Of a stretch of DNA of 64,000 nucleotides, positions 25,001-34,333 are shown piece by piece. Made by a program: the position numbers and the translations under genes. Source of the stretch: an uncultured Christensenellaceae bacterium (GTDB lineage: Bacteria; Bacillota; Clostridia; Christensenellales; Pumilibacteraceae); NCBI GenBank assembly GCA_910587595.1, contig CAJULQ010000006.1, forward strand, positions 1 to 64,000. Reading direction: 5' to 3'. Under the pieces are notes generated by a model. It was not told the origin of the DNA, did no database searches, and worked only from the letters and a program-made list of their open reading frames with translations. Position 1 is the stretch's first letter; each line of letters opens with the position of its first letter.

Positions 25001-28000
25001 TTAGCATAAAAAGAAATAACTAAATAACCATGCAAATGTTACTGTTGCCAAATACCCCCAACCTACGTTAATATCATGTTGGTCATGCAATCTTGTTGCT
25101 CCGCCAAAAATGTCTGCCGTGATTTCCCACGGTCTCTCGTAATATAGATTATCTGGCCACTTATTTTTGCCCAATTGCGCTGACGAAGTTATAGCAATCG
25201 TTGTTAAAAACCGTAACGGTCCCACAATACCTTGTTGTATGGTATGCCCCCATTCATGGCGAAGTGTATTCTCCACGGTGTTTCTCTGCAACACTATTGC
25301 CAAAAATGTTCCCGAACGTTCCACATTTGCTCTTATTACAGGCACGCCCTTGTAAAAGGACACTCTGCCCGCATCCAAAACAGCATCTATATCCGTGTTA
25401 AACGGATTCCAACCTATCGCTTGCATATTGGCGTTTACTTCGCTATTGAATACAGACGCCGCCATGAATCCGCCGTACATAAACATCGACGCGCCCGCTT
25501 GCGTTAAAAATCCCGCTCCCCGCAATCCCATCGCCAAAGGCAACGTTGCCCACGTAAACGCCAAACCGCCCGCCATCAATGCCGCACCCGCTACCAATTT
25601 ACCCGCTTTTATCGCTACGCTTTTTACATTGCTCCAAGCTTTTTTCACCCAACTCCAAAAACTCGTTCCTTGCGGGTCTATCGCCATGATGGGATTGTTG
25701 GCGCAATATGCGTACAAGTTCAAGCCGTTAAGCGTTTTTGCGGAAAGCATGGGCAATCCGTCAATCGTTATAAAGCGGCCTACTTCGGGGTCGTAGTATC
25801 TTGTCTTTAAGAAATACAGACCCGTTTCGGTATCGTAATAGTAGCCGCGGTAGCGGTAAGGATTTAGTTGCGAAAGTTCGGCGCAAGCGCTGTCTAGCAC
25901 TTCTACGGCATGGTTCCCCCATGCATCGTATACATATTTTACCATGTTTTTGCCGCTTTTGTCAACTATTCCTACAATGTCTCCTTGCACATTTTTACGG
26001 TAGAAATATTCCGCGTCGTTATATACTACCCCCGCTACGCCGCTATGGTCGTGTATAAACTGTAAGCCGTTGCTTTGCGCAAGCAAATTGCCGCTGTGAT
26101 CGTAGGTGTACGTTATATTTCCTTTGGTCGTTCTTCTGCCTTGCCCGTCGTACGCAAACGTTACGTTGTTATACGATTTAAGCTGTCTGCCTTTCTCCCA
26201 CGCGCACGTTTTGCCGCGGTATACCGTGGGGTTGCCGAGCATATCGTAGGCAAACGTTTCATTGCCGTAGCCGAGCAATCTGTCCCCTTGATAGGCATAG
26301 TGCATATCCGTGCTTTCGCGTTCTTCGAGCCGCGCTCTTTCTTGCAACGTAAAGGCAAACTCTCTTTTGCACAGTATGTTGCCGTTGTTGTCGTAAGCAT
26401 ACAGCGTGGTTTTGCCGAGTTGTTTGTTGTCCTCGCGGGTCAGTCGTTGCAATGCGTCATACTCGTATCGCGCCGCAAGCTTGCCGTTCTCGTGCACGGC
26501 GGAGATATTGCCGCAAGCGTCGTAGGTATACTTTATGCTGTCGGTATACACAAACTGCGTTTGCGGTTCCTCGGCTGCGCTCGGAATGACGGGGGCAGCA
26601 GTGGGCGCGGCGCTCGGAATGACAGACCTCTCCGCTCCGGTCGAGCTGACATTGGCTGTGGCGGGCGCGGTAGCCGAGATGACGGGAGCTGTGGCGGGCG
26701 CGGCGCTCGGAATGCGGTGGCCGAAACGCAACGTGCTCGGCATCTCGGTGGCATGGTCGCCCGCTTTGCGGTAGGATATATGCTCCTCGGCAATTTTTAC
26801 ACCGTTCACCGTTATCGTTTTGCCCGTGGCTCTTCCCAACATATCCGTGGCGGGCGAAACACATATATCTCCCACCGTTACGCTTTCTAAATCTTTGGCG
26901 GCGTTGTTCTTATACGCATACACATATTCGGTTTGTTTGCCGTTCACCGTTATCCTTTTGCTTGCCGTGTTGCCGTACTCGTCATATACATACGTTTCGC
27001 CGATCTCGCCGCCCGTTATGCCCGTCACGCGGTCGAGCTTATCGTAGGTATAGGTTGCCGTCACGTTCGTTACGCCGTCCGTGCGCGTTTTCACTTTGCC
27101 TATTTCATCGTATACCGCCGTGACTTGCGGCGTTCCGTTGTAGCGTATGCGCAACACGTTGCCTTGCATGTCCGTTGTTGTTTCGACCGTATCGTTGTTG
27201 CACAACTTGGCCGTAACGTTGTTTACCGTTTTGCCGCCGTCCGATACGTTATCCGCATACGTATACCGCATGTATTGCGTGCCGTTCAGTTCTACCGCCG
27301 TTTTGCGCCGTTTGCCGTCGTAGGCGTAGCGCACGGTGTTGTTTCCGCTTTGCACTTGAGTGACCGCGCCGCACGTATACGCCGTTTGCGTGCTGTTCTC
27401 TTCGCCCTCTGCGGTGCTCTGCGTTATGGCCGTTACGACGTCGCTTTCGTTGTATCCGTATGCAAACGTACTGCCGTTGGGCAAGGTCTTACTGCGCACT
27501 ATGTTTGTATTATCCACATATTCGAGCGTTGTTTTGTTCTCGCCCGTTTGGTCTTTTTCGGCGATCGGTTTGCCGTTCTCGTCGTATTCGCTTTCTTTAT
27601 ACAGTTTGCTCGAGCTATCCAAACTGTTGTACGCAAACGACTTTACTACGCGCCCTTTTTGGTCGTATACCGTCTCTTCGATCGCTTTGCCCTCGCTTAG
27701 TTCTTCCCCCTCTATGTAGTTTTCGACCCGCACCACACTGCCTTGCGCATTGTAGCTATACTTTGTTACGGCGGTTACAACTTCGGTAGCGCTGTTCTTT
27801 TGCGTTTCGGTGCGCGTGCGCTCTTCTATCACGCAATGGTTGTCGTCGTAGACGTACTCGGTGCTTGTCCGCTGTTTGGTTTGGTTGTCCGTTGCTTCGT
27901 CTTTATAAATTGTTTTCCAGCCCGTAGCGCGTTGCGTGGGGTTGTTAAACGCGTTCAGCGTCACGTTCTCGTATTCGTCTGCCACAAACGAATATTGCGC

Positions 28001-30805
28001 AAGCGACGTTGTATACAGCGTGTCCTTTTTCGCATACTTCGTGTTGTCCCGCGCGTATTTTTCATAGTCGTATTCCTCTGCTTTTACCACCTTGCCGTTT
28101 TCTTCCGCCAAGTATAAGTTGCAGTTGCCGTTCGCATCGAACTGGTACTGCTCCGCGCGCGGCGCGCCCGCCGTTTCGCGCACCGTGGTTTGGTTGACGC
28201 CGTATTCTATTTGCAACGCCGACAGCGTTACGTTTCCGACCGTTACCGAACCGTGCGCAATACCGTTTGTCGTGCTCGTTTGCGTAAGCGACGCAAGCCG
28301 CGTGCCTTTATACCCCAACACCGTTTTCACTTTTTCGGACGATTGCACTTGCGTGAACAGCGACGCGGTTGCCGTGAACGTTACCGTTTTGCCGTCGGCA
28401 TACGTAATTTTTTGCAAATTGCCGTTTGCATCGTAGCCAAGCGCGGTACGTTTGCCGCGCACGTCGGTAACCGCCGACAGTCGCCCTTTGCCGTTGTAGG
28501 TAAACGTTATGGCATGCTCTTGGTTGTCGTATATGCTTACGATCCGATTTTTTTTGTCGCGCTCGATCATGACCGCGTTTTGGTAACTGTCCGCAATCGC
28601 AACCAAATCGCCCTTTTCGTTGTACCCTTTTACGATCGTACCGTTGGTAAGATAGTTTACGGGCGTACTGTTTTTGCGCAACTTAAGTTCGTCTCTTCTG
28701 TTGATGTATTCTCTATAATACTGTTTCAGCTGCTTAATATTTTTATCGGTTTTGTTGCGCATGTACTTCATTTGCGAGTCAATAGCCTCGTTTTTCGGAG
28801 TTTGCAAATGCATGCCCAACAAACTATACGATTCCGACTCCGTCATAATATAGCAACGATTTGTGTAGGAAAGAAACCTATCAAACAATACTTTATTGGC
28901 ATAAAAGTATTTTAAGTAGTAACGGATCGTCCCCTCACAAGTGGTGGAAACATACTCATCGAACATATTTTCATAAGCTTCTATCTGTTCTTCGAGTTGC
29001 TTGATCTCGTTTTGCCGTTGCTCGAAAAGTTCTACGTTTTCCACGCCTTCGAGTTTGGTAGACGCTTTCCAACCCGTGTCGGACAATTCTTCTTTGAACA
29101 CTTTATTGCCGTCCTCATCCGTAAGCGTGCCGTCCGTTTGCACCGTTACGCTCTTTTTATCCACCGCAACTTTGTTGTTGCTTTCATTCAACCGATAGTA
29201 ATTCTCCGTAAAACCGTGTTGCATTCCGTAAACGTCGGTATATACGTAGTTGGCGTCTATCGCATCATCCGAATTTTTTTGGAGCCGTTCATGTAGATTG
29301 AGACGAAACCCGTTGCCGCAATTGAAATTTTCGGCGCTTGCTTTATGCACCAACGTAATTCCGTACGGCACAGTCAACCCGTCGCCCGACGATAGCGCCG
29401 CCTCGGCGTTCAACTCGCCCGTCGGCACGTCGAAAATGCCCCCTACCGTTTCGGAAAGCGCAAATTTACGCGTGCAAGGCTTGCTCTTTTCGTTGGTCAA
29501 ATACTCTACTTCAAACACGGGCGGCACGGCGCTCATAGAAAAAACAAACGCAGTGGAAATCGGTTCCAACCAAAACGAAAAATCGTTGTTCGTATTCTTA
29601 AACCGTGAAGTCAAATTGATTGTCAGCTTACCGCTTGCGGTGTTATAATAAGTGCGTTGGTTGTCTATATACAGATAGCCGCTGTTCGACAGCGTAGGAG
29701 AAAGTAGCAGTTTTACACTTGATATACGGTTATTCAACGTTTTGAGATAACTGCGTTTTACCGTTATCTGCGTACGATATTCCATGCCATTGGAACTGTT
29801 TACGCGGATTACATCCTCGCTTGTATCGTACCAACTGCTGTAGCTCGAATAACTCGAACCTATGCGATAGCGGTATTGCGTTCGCTTGGTGATAAGCGGC
29901 GAAGTGTCGGTCACGATCTGCGGATCTATGGTGACCGGCAACGCGCGCTCGTCGGCGTTTATCCATTCGGCGTTGGCCACCACGGCAAAAGCGTAGCCGT
30001 CGGCGCTCGTCGGATCGAGTTCGTAAAACACTTCGTCGCTCGTTGCGCCGTTGGCGTCGAACATATACGGCGCGGGTATGACAAATTCCGTTTTTTCGTC
30101 CGAGTACAACTCGATTTGCGTGTTGTCTTCCGACAGACGCATTTGGAGGCCTTTGGTGTCGAGCGCGAACACATAGCGGTATTCGTCGCTTTTTTCCTTG
30201 ACGATAATGTTTTCTTTAACGCCGTTGCCGTGCAAGCAATATTCTATATCCGTTTGCGTTTCGGCGTTTTCATACACCGCGCGGCTCAACGTGTAACTTT
30301 TTGCTTGGTCAGCTTTGTTTTCCACTTGCAACACCGAAGTTACCGCCGGCGCGCTTTGCGCCGAAAGCGCGCAAGGCATGGCCGCGCTTTGCTTTCCGAG
30401 AAAGGTCCACGCGATCTCTTTATCCTTTTTTTGCACCTTTACCGATTTTTTCACGTGCGCTTTGGCGATTTCGGTTTTGCACGCGCCCGCTTTGGTAACA
30501 TACACGTCGCCCTTGTCTTCGAGCGTATTGTCTATTCGTTTCCATGCTTTTTCTTGCTCGTCGAAAAAGTTTACGGGCGCGGCGCTTATCACGCTTTTTG
30601 CCGTACCGTTGTTATAATAAAATAACCGCGACTTTTCGTCCGTTTGCGTTTCGTCCTCAAACCGTATGGCGGGATCTTCATATGGCTCCGCCTCTTGCAT
30701 TTGCGATAGGTTTGCCGCGTTTGCTTGCAACGCGTCCGCGCTTTGCTCGATGGCCGCGTCCATGGCGGCATCAATGCTTTTGTCTTTCATTTTGATAATT
30801 CCCAT
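25001..30805 (-). CDS. Rhs/YD-repeat polymorphic toxin with HEXXH tip
   Basis: A 1934-residue Rhs protein. Residues 1-60 are polar with no visible Sec signal. A WapA-like N-terminal region leads into a DNRLRE-like beta domain (about 310-455). The YD-repeat shell (about 745-1620) should form the toxin cage, closed by the core YRYRGYYYDTETGLYF and RFITID (ending about 1681). The tip (about 1683-1934) has an Ala/Gly-rich hydrophobic linker and then HEWGH (1850-1854) with a downstream PWEITAD Glu, as in zinc metallopeptidases. Residues about 1357-1415 are translated from a dispersed repeat. AAGGAGA before the ATG fixes the start. How it is exported is unknown. Confidence 0.9.
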   Translation of the reverse strand: MGIIKMKDKSIDAAMDAAIEQSADALQANAANLSQMQEAEPYEDPAIRFEDETQTDEKSRLFYYNNGTAKSVISAAPVNFFDEQEKAWKRIDNTLEDKGDVYVTKAGACKTEIAKAHVKKSVKVQKKDKEIAWTFLGKQSAAMPCALSAQSAPAVTSVLQVENKADQAKSYTLSRAVYENAETQTDIEYCLHGNGVKENIIVKEKSDEYRYVFALDTKGLQMRLSEDNTQIELYSDEKTEFVIPAPYMFDANGATSDEVFYELDPTSADGYAFAVVANAEWINADERALPVTIDPQIVTDTSPLITKRTQYRYRIGSSYSSYSSWYDTSEDVIRVNSSNGMEYRTQITVKRSYLKTLNNRISSVKLLLSPTLSNSGYLYIDNQRTYYNTASGKLTINLTSRFKNTNNDFSFWLEPISTAFVFSMSAVPPVFEVEYLTNEKSKPCTRKFALSETVGGIFDVPTGELNAEAALSSGDGLTVPYGITLVHKASAENFNCGNGFRLNLHERLQKNSDDAIDANYVYTDVYGMQHGFTENYYRLNESNNKVAVDKKSVTVQTDGTLTDEDGNKVFKEELSDTGWKASTKLEGVENVELFEQRQNEIKQLEEQIEAYENMFDEYVSTTCEGTIRYYLKYFYANKVLFDRFLSYTNRCYIMTESESYSLLGMHLQTPKNEAIDSQMKYMRNKTDKNIKQLKQYYREYINRRDELKLRKNSTPVNYLTNGTIVKGYNEKGDLVAIADSYQNAVMIERDKKNRIVSIYDNQEHAITFTYNGKGRLSAVTDVRGKRTALGYDANGNLQKITYADGKTVTFTATASLFTQVQSSEKVKTVLGYKGTRLASLTQTSTTNGIAHGSVTVGNVTLSALQIEYGVNQTTVRETAGAPRAEQYQFDANGNCNLYLAEENGKVVKAEEYDYEKYARDNTKYAKKDTLYTTSLAQYSFVADEYENVTLNAFNNPTQRATGWKTIYKDEATDNQTKQRTSTEYVYDDNHCVIEERTRTETQKNSATEVVTAVTKYSYNAQGSVVRVENYIEGEELSEGKAIEETVYDQKGRVVKSFAYNSLDSSSKLYKESEYDENGKPIAEKDQTGENKTTLEYVDNTNIVRSKTLPNGSTFAYGYNESDVVTAITQSTAEGEENSTQTAYTCGAVTQVQSGNNTVRYAYDGKRRKTAVELNGTQYMRYTYADNVSDGGKTVNNVTAKLCNNDTVETTTDMQGNVLRIRYNGTPQVTAVYDEIGKVKTRTDGVTNVTATYTYDKLDRVTGITGGEIGETYVYDEYGNTASKRITVNGKQTEYVYAYKNNAAKDLESVTVGDICVSPATDMLGRATGKTITVNGVKIAEEHISYRKAGDHATEMPSTLRFGHRIPSAAPATAPVISATAPATANVSSTGAERSVIPSAAPTAAPVIPSAAEEPQTQFVYTDSIKYTYDACGNISAVHENGKLAARYEYDALQRLTREDNKQLGKTTLYAYDNNGNILCKREFAFTLQERARLEERESTDMHYAYQGDRLLGYGNETFAYDMLGNPTVYRGKTCAWEKGRQLKSYNNVTFAYDGQGRRTTKGNITYTYDHSGNLLAQSNGLQFIHDHSGVAGVVYNDAEYFYRKNVQGDIVGIVDKSGKNMVKYVYDAWGNHAVEVLDSACAELSQLNPYRYRGYYYDTETGLYFLKTRYYDPEVGRFITIDGLPMLSAKTLNGLNLYAYCANNPIMAIDPQGTSFWSWVKKAWSNVKSVAIKAGKLVAGAALMAGGLAFTWATLPLAMGLRGAGFLTQAGASMFMYGGFMAASVFNSEVNANMQAIGWNPFNTDIDAVLDAGRVSFYKGVPVIRANVERSGTFLAIVLQRNTVENTLRHEWGHTIQQGIVGPLRFLTTIAITSSAQLGKNKWPDNLYYERPWEITADIFGGATRLHDQHDINVGWGYLATVTFAWLFSYFFLC
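25760..25944 (-). repeat. 185-bp Rhs core end, copy in the full gene
   Basis: Identical by direct reading to 24061-24245. The sequences diverge right after the RFITID codons on one side and right after the MVKY start codon on the other. Confidence 0.95.
26566..26735 (+). repeat. Dispersed repeat inserted in frame in the Rhs gene
   Basis: It contains CCTCGGCTGCGCTCGGAATG, several GCTCGGAATGAC units and a GGAATGCGGTGGCCGAAACGC tail, which match the intergenic copies at 22592-22760 and 24256-24396 in order and orientation. In the Rhs frame it gives a Pro/Ala-rich stretch with repeated VIPSA peptides between two YD repeats. Confidence 0.85.
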
Positions 30806-30867
30806 GATTTTCTTTTCTCCTTATACTTTTTGTTTTTTATATTTTCAAGGCAATCCCCTATGAAAAT

Positions 30868-31377
30868 TTATTGATACAACAGCAATGCGTCTTGTAGCGG
30901 TTTACGCGGCGCGCCCTTTTCTTCTCGGCCGCTTTTGTGCCCCACCGCTATCACCGCCATAAGATCGTAGCGGTTATTTATGCGCAACAGTTTTTTTACC
31001 GCCCCGTCGCGGTTGAGTATTTCGCCTATCCAACACGCACCTAGCCCCAGCGCCTCCGCCGCAAGCAACATGTTTTGTATGCACGCGCCGATCGCTTGGC
31101 AATCTTTTATGTAGTGGTAGCTTTCGCACTTATCCATAAACACGCAAATAAGGCAGTCGGCGCGGCTTACAAAGTTTTCGTACACCGTGCACGCCGCTAT
31201 TTTTCGGAGCAGTTCTTTGTCTTGGTGCACCGCGGCAAAACGCCAAGGCTGTCCGTTTTTGCCGCTGGGCGCCATTGTGCCCGCCGCCATGATCTTTTCC
31301 ACGTCTTCCTTTTCCACCCGCGCGTTTTCGTAAGCGCGCACCGACGTTCTGTTTTTGATAGCCGCCATCACTTCCAT
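30868..31377 (-). CDS. Nitroreductase-family FMN oxidoreductase
   Basis: A 169-residue nitroreductase-fold protein. The N-terminal KNRTSVRAYE is the FMN-phosphate motif, followed by APSGKNGQPW. The later GACIQNMLLAAEALGLGACWIG is the typical dimer and flavin helix. The family forms FMN-dependent dimers that reduce varied substrates with NAD(P)H. It ends the leftward acyl-carrier-protein cluster, 4 bp after the preceding gene, so it is probably co-transcribed and could be a tailoring enzyme. A stand-alone housekeeping reductase is the alternative. Confidence 0.88.
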   Translation of the reverse strand: MEVMAAIKNRTSVRAYENARVEKEDVEKIMAAGTMAPSGKNGQPWRFAAVHQDKELLRKIAACTVYENFVSRADCLICVFMDKCESYHYIKDCQAIGACIQNMLLAAEALGLGACWIGEILNRDGAVKKLLRINNRYDLMAVIAVGHKSGREEKGAPRKPLQDALLLYQ

Positions 31378-31381
31378 GTTT

Positions 31382-31933
31382 TCAATCCCTCAGCGTTAAA
31401 CCGCATATATTGACAAACTCGTTGTCCGGCAACAATACCGCCGCGAGTTTTTCGCCCTTTGCGAGCGGCACGCAGTGCGCCCACACCGCGCCGCGCATGT
31501 CTATTCCGTCTCTCGGATAGAAAAATTCCAATACCTTTTCGCCGCACGGCTCGTTTTTGCGCAGATCGGTCCACCCTCTATGCGAATATTCCACAAACAC
31601 CCACAAATGGTCTTTGAAACCGAGTGTTACTTCTTCCGTCCGTCCGCTCTCGTATTCCAATCGTATGGGTTCTATAAACAACCCGTACACGGCAAAATAG
31701 GCAATGGCAAGTTCGGCGACGCCCGCGCCGTTTTCCACTTTTATGCGCTGCCCCTTGCATCGGATTGTGTCGTTGCCGCGCTTGGGCGGTAAAAACGAAT
31801 AGCCGCTCCCCTCTATTTTGCCGTCCGTCAAATATTTTTCATGGAACACCGCGCGTTCGATCCCTTCCGTGCCGTCGTTCCCGTCGGTGATCCACTTGGC
31901 GTTGCAATACGCGGAAATGTTTATATATCTCAT
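31382..31933 (-). CDS. Hypothetical protein in the acyl-carrier cluster
   Basis: A 183-residue soluble protein without signal or transmembrane helix. It has a strand-rich pattern with many Gly, Tyr and Trp residues: MRYINISAYCNAKWITDG at the start, GFKDHLWVFVEYSHRGW in the middle, and FVNICGLTL near the end. A beta-sandwich or jelly roll is plausible, but I recognise no family. The ATG at 31933 overlaps the previous stop codon by 4 bp, so it is translationally coupled to the BtrH-like gene and should act in the same pathway. Confidence 0.65.
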   Translation of the reverse strand: MRYINISAYCNAKWITDGNDGTEGIERAVFHEKYLTDGKIEGSGYSFLPPKRGNDTIRCKGQRIKVENGAGVAELAIAYFAVYGLFIEPIRLEYESGRTEEVTLGFKDHLWVFVEYSHRGWTDLRKNEPCGEKVLEFFYPRDGIDMRGAVWAHCVPLAKGEKLAAVLLPDNEFVNICGLTLRD

Positions 31934-32865
31934 AGATGGCGCACCGCCTTTTCGAAATGGGCCGCTTGCTCTTTCATAACGCGCAGTTTGTCTTCCACGG
32001 CTTTGGAGCGGTAAAGCTCGGTGCACTTGAGATGATTTATTTTCATTGCCACGCCTTGCATGAAAAAGGCGCACTGCCATACTTTTTCGAGCGGCGCCGT
32101 TATCTCTTTTGCGGCGCCGTACTGCTCGTATTGCAACATGCGCGCGCGCAAATACCGCGCCAAATGTATGCTTGTATCCACTGTTCTTGCCATGTCGGCA
32201 ACGTCCGTTTCGCGTAATACTTCGTATAATTGCAAATAGTCGCCGAGTTGCACGCGGTGCAACGGTTCGCACAGTTTGTTTATCAGTTCGCGCCGCCGCG
32301 CAAACGTTATCTTATTTTCGCACCTTAATAGCTGTTCTACCGACCATGTATAATGCACGCAATGCTCGCAAAACCCTTGATACGCTTGCGCAACGTAATC
32401 GAACGGCACTTGCCGCGGACAAAAATCCAACCCCGACGCAAACGAATGTTCTATTAAAGAAAAAGTTTTCTCGCCGAGGTCGTAGCCGAACACAAGCACG
32501 AAATGCGCGCCGTGCTCGTTTTGAAACTCCGAACGGTACGGAATATAGTAGTTGTCTTGCCCCACGATAACGGGACGGTTGCGCCCGATACACTGCGTGA
32601 GAAAAGGCACAATATCTTGCGCGTTGCTCTTTTGCGTGCGCACACCGGTAAGCTCTTCGAACTCGTTCTCGTCGAGCACGTTTTTGGCGCGGTGCGAATA
32701 ATCGCCTTTTGCGTTGCCCGTTCGAAACTCCGTGGTAAAATCGAATATAGAATATTCGGCGGGCACGCCGAAATAGCTCAACCCCGCCATCAACTGATGA
32801 TAGTAACACGTTCTGAACCAACAGTCGTTAAACGTTGTTATTCCTTTCAAAACTTTTTTTTGCAT
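31930..32865 (-). CDS. BtrH-like acyltransferase 1
   Basis: A 311-residue protein resembling the butirosin BtrH N-terminal domain, a cysteine-protease-like fold. BtrH moves an acyl group from an acyl carrier protein to an aminoglycoside amine. The likely catalytic Cys is C15 (NDCWFRTC) and the likely His is H121 (GAHFVLVFGYD); EHSFASG follows. The C-terminal 130 residues are helical. The ATG at 32865 lies inside the end of the carrier-protein gene (19-bp overlap), which ties it to that partner. The acceptor cannot be told from sequence. A C39-like peptidase is the alternative. Confidence 0.7.
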   Translation of the reverse strand: MQKKVLKGITTFNDCWFRTCYYHQLMAGLSYFGVPAEYSIFDFTTEFRTGNAKGDYSHRAKNVLDENEFEELTGVRTQKSNAQDIVPFLTQCIGRNRPVIVGQDNYYIPYRSEFQNEHGAHFVLVFGYDLGEKTFSLIEHSFASGLDFCPRQVPFDYVAQAYQGFCEHCVHYTWSVEQLLRCENKITFARRRELINKLCEPLHRVQLGDYLQLYEVLRETDVADMARTVDTSIHLARYLRARMLQYEQYGAAKEITAPLEKVWQCAFFMQGVAMKINHLKCTELYRSKAVEDKLRVMKEQAAHFEKAVRHL

Positions 32866-33083
32866 TTTTCTTCCACCGCACGGATCACGTCGCCCGCCGT
32901 GATCCATTCCGACACGGCAAGCTCGTCGGGCTCGAACTCTATGTCGTATTCGCGTTCGAGTTCCACGATTGCGCCCACAAATGACAGACTGTCTAAACTC
33001 AACGTTTTCAGTTCGCTCTCTTGTGAGATCTCTTCGGGCAGAGCGCATGCGTTTTGCAATATCGCCGTTATTTTTTCTTTCAT
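32847..33083 (-). CDS. Acyl carrier protein 1 of the cluster
   Basis: A 78-residue carrier protein of four helices with the phosphopantetheine site S32 in the motif LSLDSLSFV. It is acidic overall. It overlaps the ligase gene by 4 bp upstream and the BtrH-like gene downstream, so ligase, carrier and acyltransferase form one unit. It is distinct from the fatty-acid AcpP at 53405 and is presumably dedicated to this pathway. Confidence 0.88.
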   Translation of the reverse strand: MKEKITAILQNACALPEEISQESELKTLSLDSLSFVGAIVELEREYDIEFEPDELAVSEWITAGDVIRAVEEKCKKKF

Positions 33084-34333
33084 ATTCGCACCTTCTTGCC
33101 GCTCGGCGTGCGCGCCAACGTTTGCACGCGTTCTATCGTAGCGGGCACTATATTGGGGTTTAATTGTTGCAACAAAAATTTGCGCAATTCATTCGGCCCG
33201 ATCGTCCCCTCGTATTGCAAACGGATGATCGTTCCGTTCTCGCTTTCTCGCCCGTTTACAACACAGTCGCGCACGCCCGCATGACGGCACGCCGCCGCCT
33301 CTATTTCTTCGGGATACACGTTGATACCGCCGCGAATGATCATATCGTCTGTTCTGCCGTCGATGTATAGGTAGCCGTCGGGGTCGAAATGCGCGCGGTC
33401 GCCGGTATGCAGCCAACCGTCTTGCACCTTGGCGCGCGTCCTTTCTTCGTCGCCCAAATACCCTTTCATAACGCAAGGCGACTTTACGAGCAACTCGCCG
33501 TCTTGCAATCTTACTTGCACGTTGCCAATGGTTTTGCCCACGCTGTGCGGGCGGACACGAAATTCGTGCGGCAACAGAGCGCTCACGCGCGGGCTGTGCT
33601 CGGTAAGGCCGTACACGTTATAAAAACGGGTGTGCGGAAACGCCGCGGCTATCTCGCGCGCTGCTTGCTCGCGCAATATTTCCCCGCTCAGCGCCGCGAT
33701 CTTTACGGGAAATTCGTCCGCCGTTCGCGCGCGCGCCAAAGCGCGATACAGCGTGGGCGTGCCGCATAAAACGTGGATATCGTTTGCCGCGCAATAGGCG
33801 ATCAACCGCTTGGGCATGAATGCCTCTTCGTAAAAATGCACCGTTACGCCGCAACAGAGGGCGCACAGCAGCTCGCCCACCAAAACGGCGACGTGCACGA
33901 GCGGCCTTGCAATGCAAATTTTTTTGCATTCTTCCAACCGAAAATACGAGCGAATATATTCCAAATTCGTGCAAATATTTTCATGCGTGAGCATAACGCC
34001 CTTGGGCTTGCCGGTGGTACCGCTCGTAAACATGACAAACGCCAGATCGGTTGTATCGGCGCGATTTTCTTGCACGAATTTTTGTATCGCCGCGCACGTT
34101 GTATCGCCGTATTCTTTGGTGATGGGCACGGCCGCGTCGCCCTCGGCAATGCACCGCAAAATAGCCAAAGCTTGCTCTTCCCGCGTGTTCCCCTCGCACA
34201 AACGCAGTTTTTGTTTGCCGCGCGGCAAACATTCCAAATGCAATATATCCGCATAGGTGATCTGCGAGCGCGCAAACGCCACTCTATCCGCAAACGGTTG
34301 CATTCGGGACTTGAGATATTGCCACAGCGTCAT
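33080..34333 (-). CDS. AMP-forming acyl ligase (ANL superfamily)
   Basis: A 417-residue adenylating enzyme. Core motifs in order: FTSGTTGKPKG (102-112), YGLTEH, the WLHTGDRAHFDPDGYLYI hinge region, GRTDDMIIRGGINVYPEEIE, and a C-terminal SGK lysine. It should activate a carboxylic or amino acid as acyl-AMP and load a carrier protein. It is short: only about 100 residues precede the P-loop, against about 150-200 usually, so the N-terminal subdomain is reduced. The start overlaps the stop of the second carrier-protein gene by 4 bp. The substrate cannot be predicted by eye. Confidence 0.9.
   Translation of the reverse strand: MTLWQYLKSRMQPFADRVAFARSQITYADILHLECLPRGKQKLRLCEGNTREEQALAILRCIAEGDAAVPITKEYGDTTCAAIQKFVQENRADTTDLAFVMFTSGTTGKPKGVMLTHENICTNLEYIRSYFRLEECKKICIARPLVHVAVLVGELLCALCCGVTVHFYEEAFMPKRLIAYCAANDIHVLCGTPTLYRALARARTADEFPVKIAALSGEILREQAAREIAAAFPHTRFYNVYGLTEHSPRVSALLPHEFRVRPHSVGKTIGNVQVRLQDGELLVKSPCVMKGYLGDEERTRAKVQDGWLHTGDRAHFDPDGYLYIDGRTDDMIIRGGINVYPEEIEAAACRHAGVRDCVVNGRESENGTIIRLQYEGTIGPNELRKFLLQQLNPNIVPATIERVQTLARTPSGKKVRI

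Noticed and set aside
26457..26864. Frameshift or assembly error in the Rhs gene at the repeat segment
   Set aside because: The main frame stays open on both sides and YD repeats resume directly after the segment, so it is an in-frame insertion.
30806..30867. TTGAAA/TATAAG as promoter of the Rhs gene
   Set aside because: The proposed -10 overlaps the ribosome-binding site, so the transcript would lack it. Read-through from the cluster or another element is as likely.
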